Notes: generated by a model not told the origin, from the sequence alone. Shown: positions 10,535 to 19,377, numbered from the stretch's first letter. The stretch: DNA of 39,978 bases from Paracoccaceae bacterium (GCA_016937195.1 JAFGWK010000250.1:1-39978), one strand, 5' to 3'. Made by a program: numbers and translations.

Positions 10535-10555
10535 GTTCGGACGATACCAAGTTAG

Positions 10556-10590
10556 AAAAGGCCGGAGCGCGTGCGCTTCGGTCTTTTTTA
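10556..10590 (+). terminator. Rho-independent terminator of the small exported protein gene
   Basis: The stem AAGGCCGGAGC / GCTTCGGTCTT, with two G-T pairs, surrounds a short GCGTGC loop and is followed by a run of T residues and an AT-rich tail. It starts about 20 bases after the stop codon. Confidence 0.88.
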
Positions 10591-10629
10591 ATGTTTAATT
10601 TTGCGTCAGCGCGCAGGTGTCGCGCCACG

Positions 10630-10658
10630 AAAAAGCCCCCGGATTTCGGGGGCTTTCG
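10630..10658 (-). terminator. Terminator of the yjbH-yjbF pair (minus strand)
   Basis: A perfect 10-base stem, AAAGCCCCCG / CGGGGGCTTT, surrounds the five-base loop GATTT. Read on the minus strand it is followed by TTTTTCG, and it lies about 30 bases beyond the yjbF stop. On the plus strand it may also back up the terminator at 10556-10590. Confidence 0.85.
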
Positions 10659-10688
10659 TTTGTCCGAATATGGTGGGATGCGGCGGGC

Positions 10689-11363
10689 TTAGTTGCGCAA
10701 CTGTTGGATCGCGACATACCCCAATCCCGGCCCAACCCATTGCCGTGAGGCCAAGATCGTGCCGCCCGCAACAAGGTAGCTCATGTCCAGGCGGACGCCT
10801 GACCCCTCGCAATGCTCGCCAACCTGCTGGGCCGTGACAGGGCCTTGCTGCACCGTGCCGCCCGGCGTGATCGTGCAGGAGACGGGCAGGGGGCGTTCCT
10901 CGCCATCGCCATCAAGATAGCGATAGACACGCGGCGCGGTGCCAGCCTTGGCGGCGCGGATGAGCGCCCCGGCGGCAGCGGTATCAGCCGACATCAGGTC
11001 GCGCCCAAATCCGCGCGTGCCCGCCAGCAACCCGCCGCGCAGCACGAAGGCGCGCTGATCGGGCGTTTGATAGGTGCGCATGGTGCCGTTTTGCCCACGC
11101 ATAGCACCAATGGTCGTGGCTTTGTTGGCCTCAAATGTCACCATGATCACAGGGCCTTGCAGCGATTGCAGCGCAGCGGCGGCCAGCGCGTTGGGGTCTT
11201 GAGGCGCAGTGGCGGCCTTCTTTTTGCCCGGCAGCACCTGACCCAGCGCAGAGGTCACCATTTTGACCCCGCCGGATTTCTTTTCCTGAATGCCTGCGCT
11301 GTCATGGCTACACGCGCCAAGAGCCACGATCAGCGCAGTTGCGCCAAGGACGTTCCGACTCAT
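10689..11363 (-). CDS. YjbF/GfcB-family exopolysaccharide lipoprotein
   Basis: A 224-residue lipoprotein of the group-4-capsule GfcB/YjbF family, thought to act with YjbH in polysaccharide secretion. The signal sequence MSRNVLGATALIVALGAC has a lipobox (LGAC), so the mature protein is lipidated at Cys18 and probably held in the outer membrane. Family-like features are GPVIMVTFEANKATT, an FVLRGGLLAGTRGFGRDLMSAD core, and a C-terminal SYLVAGGTILASRQWVGPGLGYVAIQQL segment. The start overlaps the yjbH stop by four bases (ATGA), which implies coupled translation. A minus-strand terminator lies beyond the stop. The partners yjbE and yjbG of E. coli are not present here. Confidence 0.87.
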   Translation of the reverse strand: MSRNVLGATALIVALGACSHDSAGIQEKKSGGVKMVTSALGQVLPGKKKAATAPQDPNALAAAALQSLQGPVIMVTFEANKATTIGAMRGQNGTMRTYQTPDQRAFVLRGGLLAGTRGFGRDLMSADTAAAGALIRAAKAGTAPRVYRYLDGDGEERPLPVSCTITPGGTVQQGPVTAQQVGEHCEGSGVRLDMSYLVAGGTILASRQWVGPGLGYVAIQQLRN

Positions 11364-13468
11364 CGCCAGAACCTCCCCCAGTCGCGATACAGCCCACCTT
11401 GCTGGCTGCCATCCAGCGTTTCATACAGGCGACCTTGCACATCCACGCGCGCCCCGCCATCGCCGACATAGGGGCGCAGCGTAGTCGAGAAGCTCTTGAG
11501 CGAGGGCATGCCCGTCGCATAGCCCAGCGGGATCGTCAGGCGGACGCCTTTATCGAATTTGCCCGGCCCGAAATCGTTGCTCGACATATCGGTGAGCGTC
11601 GCCCAAGCGCCAACTTTCCAGCCATTGGCCAGTTCGCGATCCAGCGAAATCGTCGCGCCGAAATCGCGCGCCAGGTAGCGCCCGACATCCAGCTCGCCCG
11701 TGAGCCCGTTGCCAAAATCGTAATAGGCCGAGAGGAAAGCGGTCGTGGTCGAATAGTCACGGAAGGAGAAATGCTGATCGAAATCACGTTGCTTGACGAG
11801 GTTGACCTCGGCCCCCAATGCCAGACGGCTATCGACGGGTTTCCACAGCAATTCGCCCGAAATCCCGCCATACATTTGCTCTAGCAGGCCGACCGTGACG
11901 CGCGAATACAGGTTGTCGGCGGGACGACCATAGGCGGCGAAAGTCAGGTACGGAATCGTGAGATCGCCGTTTTTCTGATACTCGTAAATATCGCTGCGCA
12001 CATGTTGTACGGTCGAGGTTGAGGTTTTCGGATTGCTGTCCAGATTGCCGATCGCCTTTTGGCGCAATGCCCCAGCCAGCACCAGACCGGGCACGAATTC
12101 ATAGCGCCCGCTCAGCGTGACGCCCAGATCGGCGTGCAGATTGGTGGTCGGATCAAAGGGCGACAGTTCCAGATAAGGCGCGATCCCCCAGAGCAGGCGT
12201 GGATAGACGCCGGGCGTCTGCGTGAAGCCGCGATTGCCGCGCTCGCTTTCCCCGATCTGCGCAACGGCGGCGATCTTGGTCGAGGGGCCGTTTTCCAGCC
12301 GCTCGATATCGGCGCGTTTCAGGGTTGTGGTCGAGGCGGGCATGCCGCGTTCCATCAAGGTGACCTTGATCGTATCGACCGAAGCGGGCAGTGCGCGGCT
12401 TGCGATGCGCGCGGCGTGCCCGATGGCTTGGGGGTTGGCGCGATAGGTCTCATTCGAGATGCGCAGATCGACGCTGGTCGGCGTGAGCTTCATCGCCTCA
12501 AGCACCTGACCGTCTTTCATCAGTGCATCGCCGATGGATTTCTGGATCGCAGGGCGCGCGGTCGGGTCTTGCGCCCAGTCGGTGGCATAGGCTTGCGGAT
12601 TGCTGGCGCGCGACGGGCGCGGGGCGACCGGAACCGGCGCACGTTCCAGCCCCGAAGGGGCGGCGGGCTGGCGCGGGTCTAGCGCGATATTGAACTGAAA
12701 GCCAACCTTGGAGCCATGCAGCACATAGCCTGACACCGAGGCGATATTGTTGATCTTGTAATCGACGCCGAAATTCAGCGGCGTCTTGTTGTCAAAGCCG
12801 TTTGCGGCGGTTTCGGCAGTGTAATTATCGTCGCTATATTCGGCCTTGAGCGCGATCTTGTCAGTTGCCTGCCAGATCACCGAGGCGAAGGGCGCTGAGG
12901 GTCCCTTGAACCATGTGTCATTGTTCAGCCCGCCCGACAGCGAGGGCGCAGGGCGCGTGCCGCCCCCCGATCCACCAGAGCCAAGCCGCCCCCAACCCCA
13001 ACCCACGCTGGCGCGCAGGCGCGGCGTGAATGTCTTGGTGGCCACGACATATTCCGAGGCATAAACCCCGTTGCCAAACATATCGCGCAGCCCAACGGCA
13101 AAGGCCGGACGCCAGCCTTTTTCCTTCAGCAGTTGCAGATGCAAATCAAAGCTGCGGTCCTTGAGGGTATCCCCGCCAACGCCCAGCCCTTTTTCACGCG
13201 AAAAGCGCAGGGTGGCGGTCAGGCGCGGGAACATCTGAAATGAGAAATTGCCGCGTTGGCTATCGGAATAGCCCGAAACGGAGGCGACCAATTCCCCATC
13301 GCGAAACGTCTCGGCGGTGGGGGTGTCGATCACGCCGGGCGCGCCGAGTGTTCCGATGCTCCAGGCCAGTTGATTTTGGGTCAGTTGATCTTGGGCATGG
13401 GCCGTTTGCGCAAAGCCCATCCCTGCCAAAAGCGCTGCGCTGGCGATGCCACCCGTAATCCGTTTCAT
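11360..13468 (-). CDS. YjbH-domain outer membrane protein, exopolysaccharide-related
   Basis: A 702-residue protein with a signal peptide (MKRITGGIASAALLAGMGFAQTAHA) and the length and repeat of beta-strand pairs expected of YjbH/GfcD. The N-terminal half begins with NQLAWSIGTLGAPGVIDTPTAETFRDGELVASVSGYSD, the opening of the YjbH domain (lipoprotein-like barrel region). The C-terminal half has LALGAEVNLVKQRDFDQHFSFRDYSTTTAFLSAYYDFGNGLTGELDVGRYLARDFGATISLDREL, a strand-rich segment found near the end of this family. It is expected to form an outer membrane barrel that works with the YjbF lipoprotein in polysaccharide export. It is first in a two-gene operon. About 210 bases separate it from the divergent His-rich gene; no regulatory site was recognised there. 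Confidence 0.9.
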   Translation of the reverse strand: MKRITGGIASAALLAGMGFAQTAHAQDQLTQNQLAWSIGTLGAPGVIDTPTAETFRDGELVASVSGYSDSQRGNFSFQMFPRLTATLRFSREKGLGVGGDTLKDRSFDLHLQLLKEKGWRPAFAVGLRDMFGNGVYASEYVVATKTFTPRLRASVGWGWGRLGSGGSGGGTRPAPSLSGGLNNDTWFKGPSAPFASVIWQATDKIALKAEYSDDNYTAETAANGFDNKTPLNFGVDYKINNIASVSGYVLHGSKVGFQFNIALDPRQPAAPSGLERAPVPVAPRPSRASNPQAYATDWAQDPTARPAIQKSIGDALMKDGQVLEAMKLTPTSVDLRISNETYRANPQAIGHAARIASRALPASVDTIKVTLMERGMPASTTTLKRADIERLENGPSTKIAAVAQIGESERGNRGFTQTPGVYPRLLWGIAPYLELSPFDPTTNLHADLGVTLSGRYEFVPGLVLAGALRQKAIGNLDSNPKTSTSTVQHVRSDIYEYQKNGDLTIPYLTFAAYGRPADNLYSRVTVGLLEQMYGGISGELLWKPVDSRLALGAEVNLVKQRDFDQHFSFRDYSTTTAFLSAYYDFGNGLTGELDVGRYLARDFGATISLDRELANGWKVGAWATLTDMSSNDFGPGKFDKGVRLTIPLGYATGMPSLKSFSTTLRPYVGDGGARVDVQGRLYETLDGSQQGGLYRDWGRFWR

Positions 13469-13678
13469 GCGTCTTTCCTCAAAGCCGTGCGTCTCTTGCG
13501 ACCTTCCTAGACGAGATCACACAGCTTTGCGAGCGCGCCGGAGCCCGGATCGGTGTTTCTTGGGGCAGGGTTGCATCCTTGCCGCGCCTGATGCGGCCCG
13601 ATCAGTGGCTGCGGCAATTTGTCTAAATGATTTGCGAAAATTAGACGATATAAGATAACATAACGTAGAGAGGGAATG

Positions 13679-14221
13679 ATGGCTCACGAGTTGCCCCAGT
13701 TTGATCCGAAACGCAGTGCTCACCGGGGTGGGCATGGCGGTGCTCGGGGGCAGGGTCACGGTGGCGGCATGGGGCTAGATCGCGCCCAACGTCATCACGA
13801 TGATCAGGCCGATTTCCACGCGCTTTTGAAATATCACGACCAGATTAGCCGCAGCGTCACGAATACGCCCGACGGGATCGTGGCCGAGACTCGGTCTGAT
13901 GACCCTGCGATTGCCGCGCTGATCCGCAAACATGCCCATGCGATGCATGCGCGCATGGTTGAGAAATGGGGGTTGCGTCATTGGGATCCGGCCTTTGCCG
14001 AGATCTTCGCGCAGGCCGACAAGGTTGAATTGGTGTTGCAGGATCTGCCCGATGGCGTGCGCGCCGTTGAGCGGTCTGATGACCCGAATGTGGCGATCCT
14101 GATCCGCGCGCATGGCGCCGTGGTCAGCGCCTTTGTGAACGGTGGGGCGAAGGTGGCGGCGCAAGAAAGCCCGCTGCCCGAGGCCTACATTCGAATGGCC
14201 GGTTCGTCCCCGGTCGGGTGA
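13679..14221 (+). CDS. His/Gly-rich protein with two related repeats, function unknown
   Basis: A 180-residue protein without a signal peptide or membrane segment. Residues 1-45 are rich in Gly, His and Arg (HRGGHGGARGQGHGGG and RHHDD), which suggests metal or nucleic acid binding. The rest is two copies of one domain: 46-93 (FHALLKYHDQISRSV...DGIVAETRSDDPAIAALIRKHA) and 108-153 (EIFAQADKVELVL...DGVRAVERSDDPNVAILIRAHG). The segment DG(I/V)..E.(R)SDDP..A.LIR.H aligns without gaps, including the final histidine in each. I recall similar two-repeat proteins in other bacteria, but no experimentally known role. Two ATG codons occur in tandem (13676, 13679); the GAGAGGG site is only one base from the first, so I chose the second. 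It converges on the alcohol dehydrogenase gene with a strong hairpin between them. Confidence 0.8.
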   Translation: MAHELPQFDPKRSAHRGGHGGARGQGHGGGMGLDRAQRHHDDQADFHALLKYHDQISRSVTNTPDGIVAETRSDDPAIAALIRKHAHAMHARMVEKWGLRHWDPAFAEIFAQADKVELVLQDLPDGVRAVERSDDPNVAILIRAHGAVVSAFVNGGAKVAAQESPLPEAYIRMAGSSPVG

Positions 14222-14223
14222 GC

Positions 14224-14261
14224 GACCCGGCGGCTTATTGCGTCCCTAAAGCCGCCGGGTC
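14224..14261. terminator. Bidirectional terminator-like hairpin between convergent genes
   Basis: The perfect 13-base stem GACCCGGCGGCTT / AAGCCGCCGGGTC with a 12-base loop begins three bases after the stop of the His-rich gene and ends ten bases before the stop of the convergent alcohol dehydrogenase. There is no strong T run on either side, so termination would rest mainly on the stem. Confidence 0.7.
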
Positions 14262-14270
14262 CGCCCAAAT

Positions 14271-15425
14271 TTACATACAGGCTGCAAACAGCGCGCGGGT
14301 ATTTTCACGCGTCATTTCAACGGGGTTGCCGCCACAGGACGGATCTTCGAGTGCCATTTCGGTCAGCTCATCCAGACGTGCCGGATCAACGCCCATCGCT
14401 GTCAGATTTTCGGGGATCGACAGCTCGGTGCGCAGCGCAAGAATGCGCGCCTTGAAACCGTCGAACCCGCCCGCAATGCCCAAGTAAGCGGCGGCGCGGA
14501 TGATGCGGTCTTCGATTTCGGCGCGGTTGAAATCAAGCACCATCGGCATCACGACAGCGTTCGTCGTGCCGTGATGGGTGCCGTACACCGCGCCGATCGG
14601 GTGGGACAGCGAATGGATCGCGCCCAGCCCTTTTTGGAACGCCACAGCCCCCATCGCGGCGGCCGACATCATCTGCGCGCGCGCGTCCAGATCATTGGGC
14701 GTGGCATAGGCGCGGGGCAGGTTTTCAAACACCAGCCGCATTCCTTCAAGGGCGATGCCTTGGCTCATCGGGTGGTAATGCGGGCTGCAATAGGCCTCAA
14801 GGCAATGGGCCAGCGCATCCATCCCGGTGCCTGCGGTGATGAAGGCTGGCATGCCCACGGTCAGTTCCGGGTCGCAGATCGTGACGGCGGGCAGCAGTTT
14901 GGGGTGGAAGATGATTTTCTTTTTGTGAGTCTCGGAATTGGTCAGAACGCCTGCGCGACCGACCTCGGACCCGGTGCCAGCGGTGGTGGGCACGGCGATG
15001 ATCGGGGCGATGGCGTCGCCATCCGCGCGTGTCCACCAATCACCGACATCCTCAAGTTCCCAGAGGCTGAGATCGGCTTTCTGACCTGCCATCAGCGCGA
15101 TCATCTTGCCCAGATCCAGCGCTGAGCCACCGCCGAAACACACCACGCCGTCATGACCACCCGCTTTATAGGCGGCGATGCCATCGGCCATGTTTGTCTC
15201 GTTCGGGTTCGGGTCGACCTCGCTGAACACGGCGCGGCCAAGGCCCGCAGCGTCCAGAATATCAAGGGCTTGCGCGGTGATCGGCAGGGTGGAGAGCGCC
15301 TTGTCGGTCACCAATAGCGGCTTGGTCATGCCAGCGGATTTGCAATGATCGGCCAGTTCCGAGATCCGGCCGGGGCCGAATTTGATCGCGGTCGGGTAGG
15401 ACCAGTTCGCAGTGGGAGCGTTCAT
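14271..15425 (-). CDS. Iron-containing (group III) alcohol dehydrogenase
   Basis: A 384-residue NAD(P)-dependent alcohol dehydrogenase of the Fe-ADH family. The nucleotide motif GGGSALDLGKMIA (about 93-105) and TTAGTGSEVGRAGVLT follow the normal order. The metal ligands are visible as the Asp and His of GMDALAHCLEAY and the two His of SLSHPIGAVYGTHHGTTNAV. The ATG at 15425 overlaps the stop of the aldehyde dehydrogenase by four bases, so the two are coupled; I rejected the upstream track start at 15530 for that reason. As the last gene of the minus-strand catabolic series it probably oxidises an alcohol to the aldehyde that its neighbour uses. The family is broad (FucO, methanol, maleylacetate and GHB dehydrogenases), so the substrate is not known. 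Confidence 0.9.
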   Translation of the reverse strand: MNAPTANWSYPTAIKFGPGRISELADHCKSAGMTKPLLVTDKALSTLPITAQALDILDAAGLGRAVFSEVDPNPNETNMADGIAAYKAGGHDGVVCFGGGSALDLGKMIALMAGQKADLSLWELEDVGDWWTRADGDAIAPIIAVPTTAGTGSEVGRAGVLTNSETHKKKIIFHPKLLPAVTICDPELTVGMPAFITAGTGMDALAHCLEAYCSPHYHPMSQGIALEGMRLVFENLPRAYATPNDLDARAQMMSAAAMGAVAFQKGLGAIHSLSHPIGAVYGTHHGTTNAVVMPMVLDFNRAEIEDRIIRAAAYLGIAGGFDGFKARILALRTELSIPENLTAMGVDPARLDELTEMALEDPSCGGNPVEMTRENTRALFAACM

Positions 15426-16810
15426 TTCGTCACCTTCTTGAGATGGTAGGATTTCGGGCGCGTCAGCGCGTGATAGCCCAGCACCGATAGCGAGCCACCC
15501 CGGCCCGTTTCCTTGCAGCCCGTCCAGCACAGCGCAGGGTCAAGATAGTCGCAGCGGTTCATAAACACGGTGCCGGTTTGCAGCCGCGCGCCAATCGCTT
15601 CGGCGCGCACGGGATCGGCGGTCCAAAGCGAACAGGTCAGCCCGTATTGGCAATCGTTCATCGCTGCGATCGCCTCTTCGTCATTTTTGACCGACATGAT
15701 GCCGACCACGGGGCCGAAAGATTCTTCGCGCATCACCCGCATCTCGTGATTGACGTTGATCAGGATCTGCGGCGCCAGATACGCCCCCCCGTCATCGGCA
15801 GGGAACGTCGCGGGGTCGAGCAGCGGTTGCGCGCCCTCGTTGATCGCATCCGCGATCTGGCCGCGCACGACCTCGGCAAAGCGTTTATTCGCCATTGGGC
15901 CAAGCGTGGTCTCGGCGTCAAACGGGTTGCCGAGTTTCAGCTTGCTCGCCCAGTCAATCGCCTTGCCGACGAAGGCGTCATACAGGCTTTCATGGACGTA
16001 AATGCGTTCGATCCCGCAGCAGCATTGGCCTGCGTTGAACAGCGCGCCATCCATCAGCCCATCGACGGCGGCATCCAGATCGGCGTCTTCTGCGACATAG
16101 CCGGGGTCTTTGCCCCCGAGTTCCAGCCCCATGCCGACAAACGTACCAGCAGCGGCCTTTTCCAGCGCGCGCCCACCGCCGACAGAGCCGGTGAAGTTGA
16201 TGAAGTCAAAGGCGCGTTCGGCCAGCAGTTTTTCGGTCACGTCATGGGAGAGGAAAACGTTCTGGAACACGTCTTCAGGGATGCCCGCGGCGTGGAAGGC
16301 CTGCGCGATGCGTTCGCCCACCATCATCGTTTGCGTGGCATGTTTCAGCACCACCGTGTTGCCCGCAATCAGTGCGGGCACCAGCGAGTTGATCACTGTC
16401 ATATAAGGGTAATTCCACGGCGCGATGATGGCCACGACGCCCATCGGCTCGCGCGCAATCTGGCGCAGGGCGGTGGCGCTGTCCTCGATCACCATCGGCG
16501 CAAGCGAGGCTTGCGCAATCGAGATCATGTAATTTGCGCGCTCGTTCATGCCGCCAAATTCGCCGCCATAGCGGGTCGGGCGGCCCATCTGCCAGGCGAG
16601 CTCCTCGACGACGACGTCTTTCATCTCGTTGAGCGCGGCAATCCCGGCTTGAACCAGCGCGATGCGATCCGCCAGCGGGCGCGCGGCCCAAGAGGGTTGC
16701 GCGGCACGCGCTCGCGCGACCATCATTTGCGCATCGGGGTGCGAGAGCGTTTCACGCGTTGCATAAACCTGCCCGTCGACGGGCGAGATACATTCGATCA
16801 CTTTTGACAT
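15422..16810 (-). CDS. NAD-dependent aldehyde dehydrogenase
   Basis: A 462-residue aldehyde dehydrogenase. Visible motifs are the Rossmann and cofactor segment IIAPWNYPYMTVINSLVPALIAGNTVVLKHA (about 127-157), FTGSVGGGRALEKAAAG, the general base in LELGGKDPGYV (about 230) and the catalytic cysteine in NAGQCCCGIERIYV (about 265). EESFGPVVGI is near residue 375. The ATG at 16810 is preceded by a good AGGAG site; the track start at 16879 would overlap the ligase gene. It sits between the glutamine-synthetase-like gene (43-base gap) and the alcohol dehydrogenase (four-base overlap). By analogy with PuuC it could oxidise a gamma-glutamyl aminoaldehyde; that is inference from context. Confidence 0.92.
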   Translation of the reverse strand: MSKVIECISPVDGQVYATRETLSHPDAQMMVARARAAQPSWAARPLADRIALVQAGIAALNEMKDVVVEELAWQMGRPTRYGGEFGGMNERANYMISIAQASLAPMVIEDSATALRQIAREPMGVVAIIAPWNYPYMTVINSLVPALIAGNTVVLKHATQTMMVGERIAQAFHAAGIPEDVFQNVFLSHDVTEKLLAERAFDFINFTGSVGGGRALEKAAAGTFVGMGLELGGKDPGYVAEDADLDAAVDGLMDGALFNAGQCCCGIERIYVHESLYDAFVGKAIDWASKLKLGNPFDAETTLGPMANKRFAEVVRGQIADAINEGAQPLLDPATFPADDGGAYLAPQILINVNHEMRVMREESFGPVVGIMSVKNDEEAIAAMNDCQYGLTCSLWTADPVRAEAIGARLQTGTVFMNRCDYLDPALCWTGCKETGRGGSLSVLGYHALTRPKSYHLKKVTK

Positions 16811-16853
16811 AGGGTCTCCTTGCGGGCCGATCTGCCCGCGTCTTGGCAAAGTC

Positions 16854-18215
16854 TTAGGCGCGTTCAAAGCCACGCGCACGTTCCCAATCGGTCACGACGC
16901 GGTTTTGTTCGCGGATTTCCCAGCGCGCGGCGTGGGTGTAATGGGCCATCACCTGATCGCCAAAGGCGGCGCGCAGCATTTCGCTGGCCTCAAGCGCATC
17001 GGCGGCTTCGGGCAGGGATTTGGGCACATCGACCACATCGCCCGCTTTATAGATATCGCCACCCGCCTCGGGTCCGGGGTCCATTTCCCCCTCAATCCCG
17101 GCAAGGCCCGCCGCCAGCAGCCCGGCGCAGGCGAGATAGGGGTTCAGATCGGATCCGCCAATACGACATTCCACCCGCACGGATTTGGTGCCTTCGCCGC
17201 AGATCCGAAATCCTGCGGTGCGGTTGTCGAGCGACCAGACGGCTTTGGTGGGCGCGAACAGCCCCTCGCAGAAGCGTTTGTAGCTGTTGGTGTAGGGGGC
17301 GAGGAAATAGGTGATGTCACGGGCGTATTTCAGCTGCCCGCCAAGGAAATGGCGCATCAGGTCTGACATGCCGTGGGGCGCATCGGCGTCATAAAACGCG
17401 TTCTTGCCGCCCTTCCAAAGCGATTGGTGGACATGGCTCGACGAGCCCGCTTTGTCAGTGTGGTATTTCGCCATGAAAGTCGCGGAATAGCCGTGCTGTT
17501 GGGCGATCTCCTTGGCGCATTGCTTGACGAGCACATGCATGTCGGCGGTCTCAAGCCCGGCGGCGTATTTCACGTTCAGTTCTTCTTGACCGCGCTCTGC
17601 CTCGCCCTTGGAGCATTCCACCGGAATCCCCGCATGATAGAGCGCATTGCGCATATCGCGCAGCGCGGGTTCGGTGCGCGCATTGCCGAGGATTGAGTAG
17701 TCGATATTGTGGCGCGCGACAGGCGTGGGGTCGGGGTAGCCCGCATCGAACAGCTCGGGATAGCTTTCCTCGAACAGGAAAAACTCCAGCTCGGTCGCCA
17801 TCATCGTATCAAAGCCAAGCGCCTTGGCGCGCGCGAGCTGCGACTTTAGCATCGAGCGGGGCGCATGGGGCACGGGCGTGCCGTGATGATCCAGCAGATC
17901 GCACAGCACGAGCGCCGTTCCGGGCACCCATGGGATCAGGCGCAGCGTTTCCATATCGGGCTTCATGACGTAATCGCCATAGCCGCGTTCCCAGCTAGAA
18001 GCCTCATAGCCCGGCACGGTCTCCATCTCGAGATCGGTGGCCAGCAGGTAGTTGCAGCAATGGGTTTCTTCCCAAGCGCTGGCGACGAAATGCGCGGCGT
18101 GGAACCGCTTGCCCTGAAGACGGCCCTGCATATCAATCAGGGCGACGATCACGGTGTCGATCTCTTCGGCTTTGACGGCCTTTTTGAGCGCGTCGAATGA
18201 GAACTTGGCGGGCAT
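16854..18215 (-). CDS. Glutamine-synthetase-family ligase, probable gamma-glutamyl-amine synthetase
   Basis: A 453-residue member of the glutamine synthetase superfamily. The metal-binding glutamates appear in MATELEFFLFEE (about 155) and SKGEAERGQEELNV, the ATP/Mg histidine segment in YHTDKAGSSSHVHQSLW (about 258-274), and the C-terminal catalytic signature in SLDNRTAGFRICG...VECRIGGSDLNPYLACAGLLAAG. It lacks the adenylylation-site sequence of GlnA and is not beside glnB, so it is unlikely to be the main ammonia-assimilating enzyme. The form is closer to PuuA, IpuC or FluG-type proteins, which ligate glutamate to amines. Its place between TRAP genes and two dehydrogenases supports that. The ATG at 18215 is preceded by GGAGG; the track start at 18305 is rejected. 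It is 124 bases from the binding-protein gene, with a hairpin in the gap. Confidence 0.85.
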   Translation of the reverse strand: MPAKFSFDALKKAVKAEEIDTVIVALIDMQGRLQGKRFHAAHFVASAWEETHCCNYLLATDLEMETVPGYEASSWERGYGDYVMKPDMETLRLIPWVPGTALVLCDLLDHHGTPVPHAPRSMLKSQLARAKALGFDTMMATELEFFLFEESYPELFDAGYPDPTPVARHNIDYSILGNARTEPALRDMRNALYHAGIPVECSKGEAERGQEELNVKYAAGLETADMHVLVKQCAKEIAQQHGYSATFMAKYHTDKAGSSSHVHQSLWKGGKNAFYDADAPHGMSDLMRHFLGGQLKYARDITYFLAPYTNSYKRFCEGLFAPTKAVWSLDNRTAGFRICGEGTKSVRVECRIGGSDLNPYLACAGLLAAGLAGIEGEMDPGPEAGGDIYKAGDVVDVPKSLPEAADALEASEMLRAAFGDQVMAHYTHAARWEIREQNRVVTDWERARGFERA

Positions 18216-18295
18216 GGAATCCTCCGGGTGGTCAGCAGGCTGCGTGACAGTGCCGCGCGGCGGCGCGCTCGGCAAGGGCCTGCGTAGGGGAAAGA

Positions 18296-18328
18296 GGGCG
18301 CGCAAAGGAAATTCCCCTCCACGCGCCC
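18296..18328 (-). other. Hairpin between TRAP binding-protein gene and ligase gene
   Basis: The arms GGGCGCG and CGCGCCC (18296-18302, 18322-18328) enclose an inner GGAAATTCC palindrome. Read on the minus strand it lies just after the dctP-type stop and is followed by TCTTTCCCC. It may protect the binding-protein mRNA or partly terminate transcription, so that transporter and enzyme levels differ. Confidence 0.5.
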
Positions 18329-18339
18329 CCGGTTGTTAC

Positions 18340-19377
18340 TTAGCCATAACGGTAGGGCGGGCCTGCTTTGCCCATCGTATCGTTATATTTCTTAAAGATA
18401 TCAACGACCTTGGCCTTGAGCGGGCTTTCGGCGGCGATTTCGTCCCAGAACTTGTGGGCCGCATCTTCGACCTGCTTCCATTCGGCATCTGGAATCGTCG
18501 TGAGCTGCATTTCAGTGCCCTCGACGCGCAGCTTGGCCTCGCCTGCCCAATACCAGTATTGGCGATGGTAATGGGACTGATCAAAGCAGGTCTTCATCAG
18601 CGTTTTGAGCCGGTCCGGCACCGCGTTCCAACGGTCCATATTGGCAAAGAAATGCCCGACCCATGCGCCCGAGATGTTGTTGGTCAGGAAATAGGGCGCG
18701 TTCTTGCCCCAGCCCGAGGTGTAATCCTCGGTGATGCCTGACCATGCCACGCCGTCCAACTCGCCGGTTTGCAGCGCGACCTCGACATCCTCCCACGGGA
18801 TGGTCACGGGCACGACGCCGAATTGTGCCAAGAAACGCCCGGCGGTCGGGAAGGTGAACACCCGCTTTCCGTTGAGATCGGCCAGCGCGTTCACCGGTTC
18901 CTTCATCGCAAAGTTGCACGGATCCCACGAGCCTGCCGAGATGTGTTTCACACCCACAGCCGAGTATTGCTCGTCCCAGATCTCGTTGAGACCCCATTCG
19001 TTGAACAGTGTCGGTACATCAAGCGAGTAACGCAGACCGAACGGGAAATAGCCGCCAAACACGGTGACTTCGGTGGGCGAGGCCATGCTGTCATCATCGG
19101 ACTGCACAGCGTCGATCGTGCCCGCTTGCATGGCGCGGAACAGTTCAGACGTGGGCACAAGCTGGTCGGCGTAATACAGCTCGATCTCCATCTCGCCATC
19201 GGCGATCTCGTTGAAGGTCTTGATGCAATTATCCACGACCTGTTCAGCCAGCGCAGGCCCGGCATAGGTCTGCATGCGCCATTTGATCGGCGTGGTTTGC
19301 GCGAGGGCCGGGGCTGCTAGCCCGGCGGCCGCCGCACCCACCGCGCCGGTGGTGAGGAACTTTCTTCTAGTTGTCAT
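18340..19377 (-). CDS. TRAP transporter substrate-binding protein (DctP type), Tat-exported
   Basis: A 345-residue periplasmic binding protein. It begins MTTRRKFLTTGAVGAAAAGLAAPALA, a twin-arginine signal, so it is probably exported folded. The mature protein has the DctP pattern: KWRMQTYAGPALAEQVVDNCIKTFNEIADGEMEIELYY, then MQAGTIDAVQSDDDS, LNGKRVFTFPTAGRFLAQFG, and VALQTGELDGVAWSGITEDYTSGWGKNAPYFL. The arginine that normally pairs with a substrate carboxylate should be in the KRVFTFPTAGR region. I chose the ATG at 19377, eight bases after AAGGAG; the track start at 19386 is a GTG overlapping that site. It is the third TRAP gene in the series after the permeases. The bound ligand cannot be read from the sequence. 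Confidence 0.93.
   Translation of the reverse strand: MTTRRKFLTTGAVGAAAAGLAAPALAQTTPIKWRMQTYAGPALAEQVVDNCIKTFNEIADGEMEIELYYADQLVPTSELFRAMQAGTIDAVQSDDDSMASPTEVTVFGGYFPFGLRYSLDVPTLFNEWGLNEIWDEQYSAVGVKHISAGSWDPCNFAMKEPVNALADLNGKRVFTFPTAGRFLAQFGVVPVTIPWEDVEVALQTGELDGVAWSGITEDYTSGWGKNAPYFLTNNISGAWVGHFFANMDRWNAVPDRLKTLMKTCFDQSHYHRQYWYWAGEAKLRVEGTEMQLTTIPDAEWKQVEDAAHKFWDEIAAESPLKAKVVDIFKKYNDTMGKAGPPYRYG

Noticed and set aside
15578-16807. 409-residue plus-strand ORF
   Set aside because: It is antisense to the aldehyde dehydrogenase and shows no domain.
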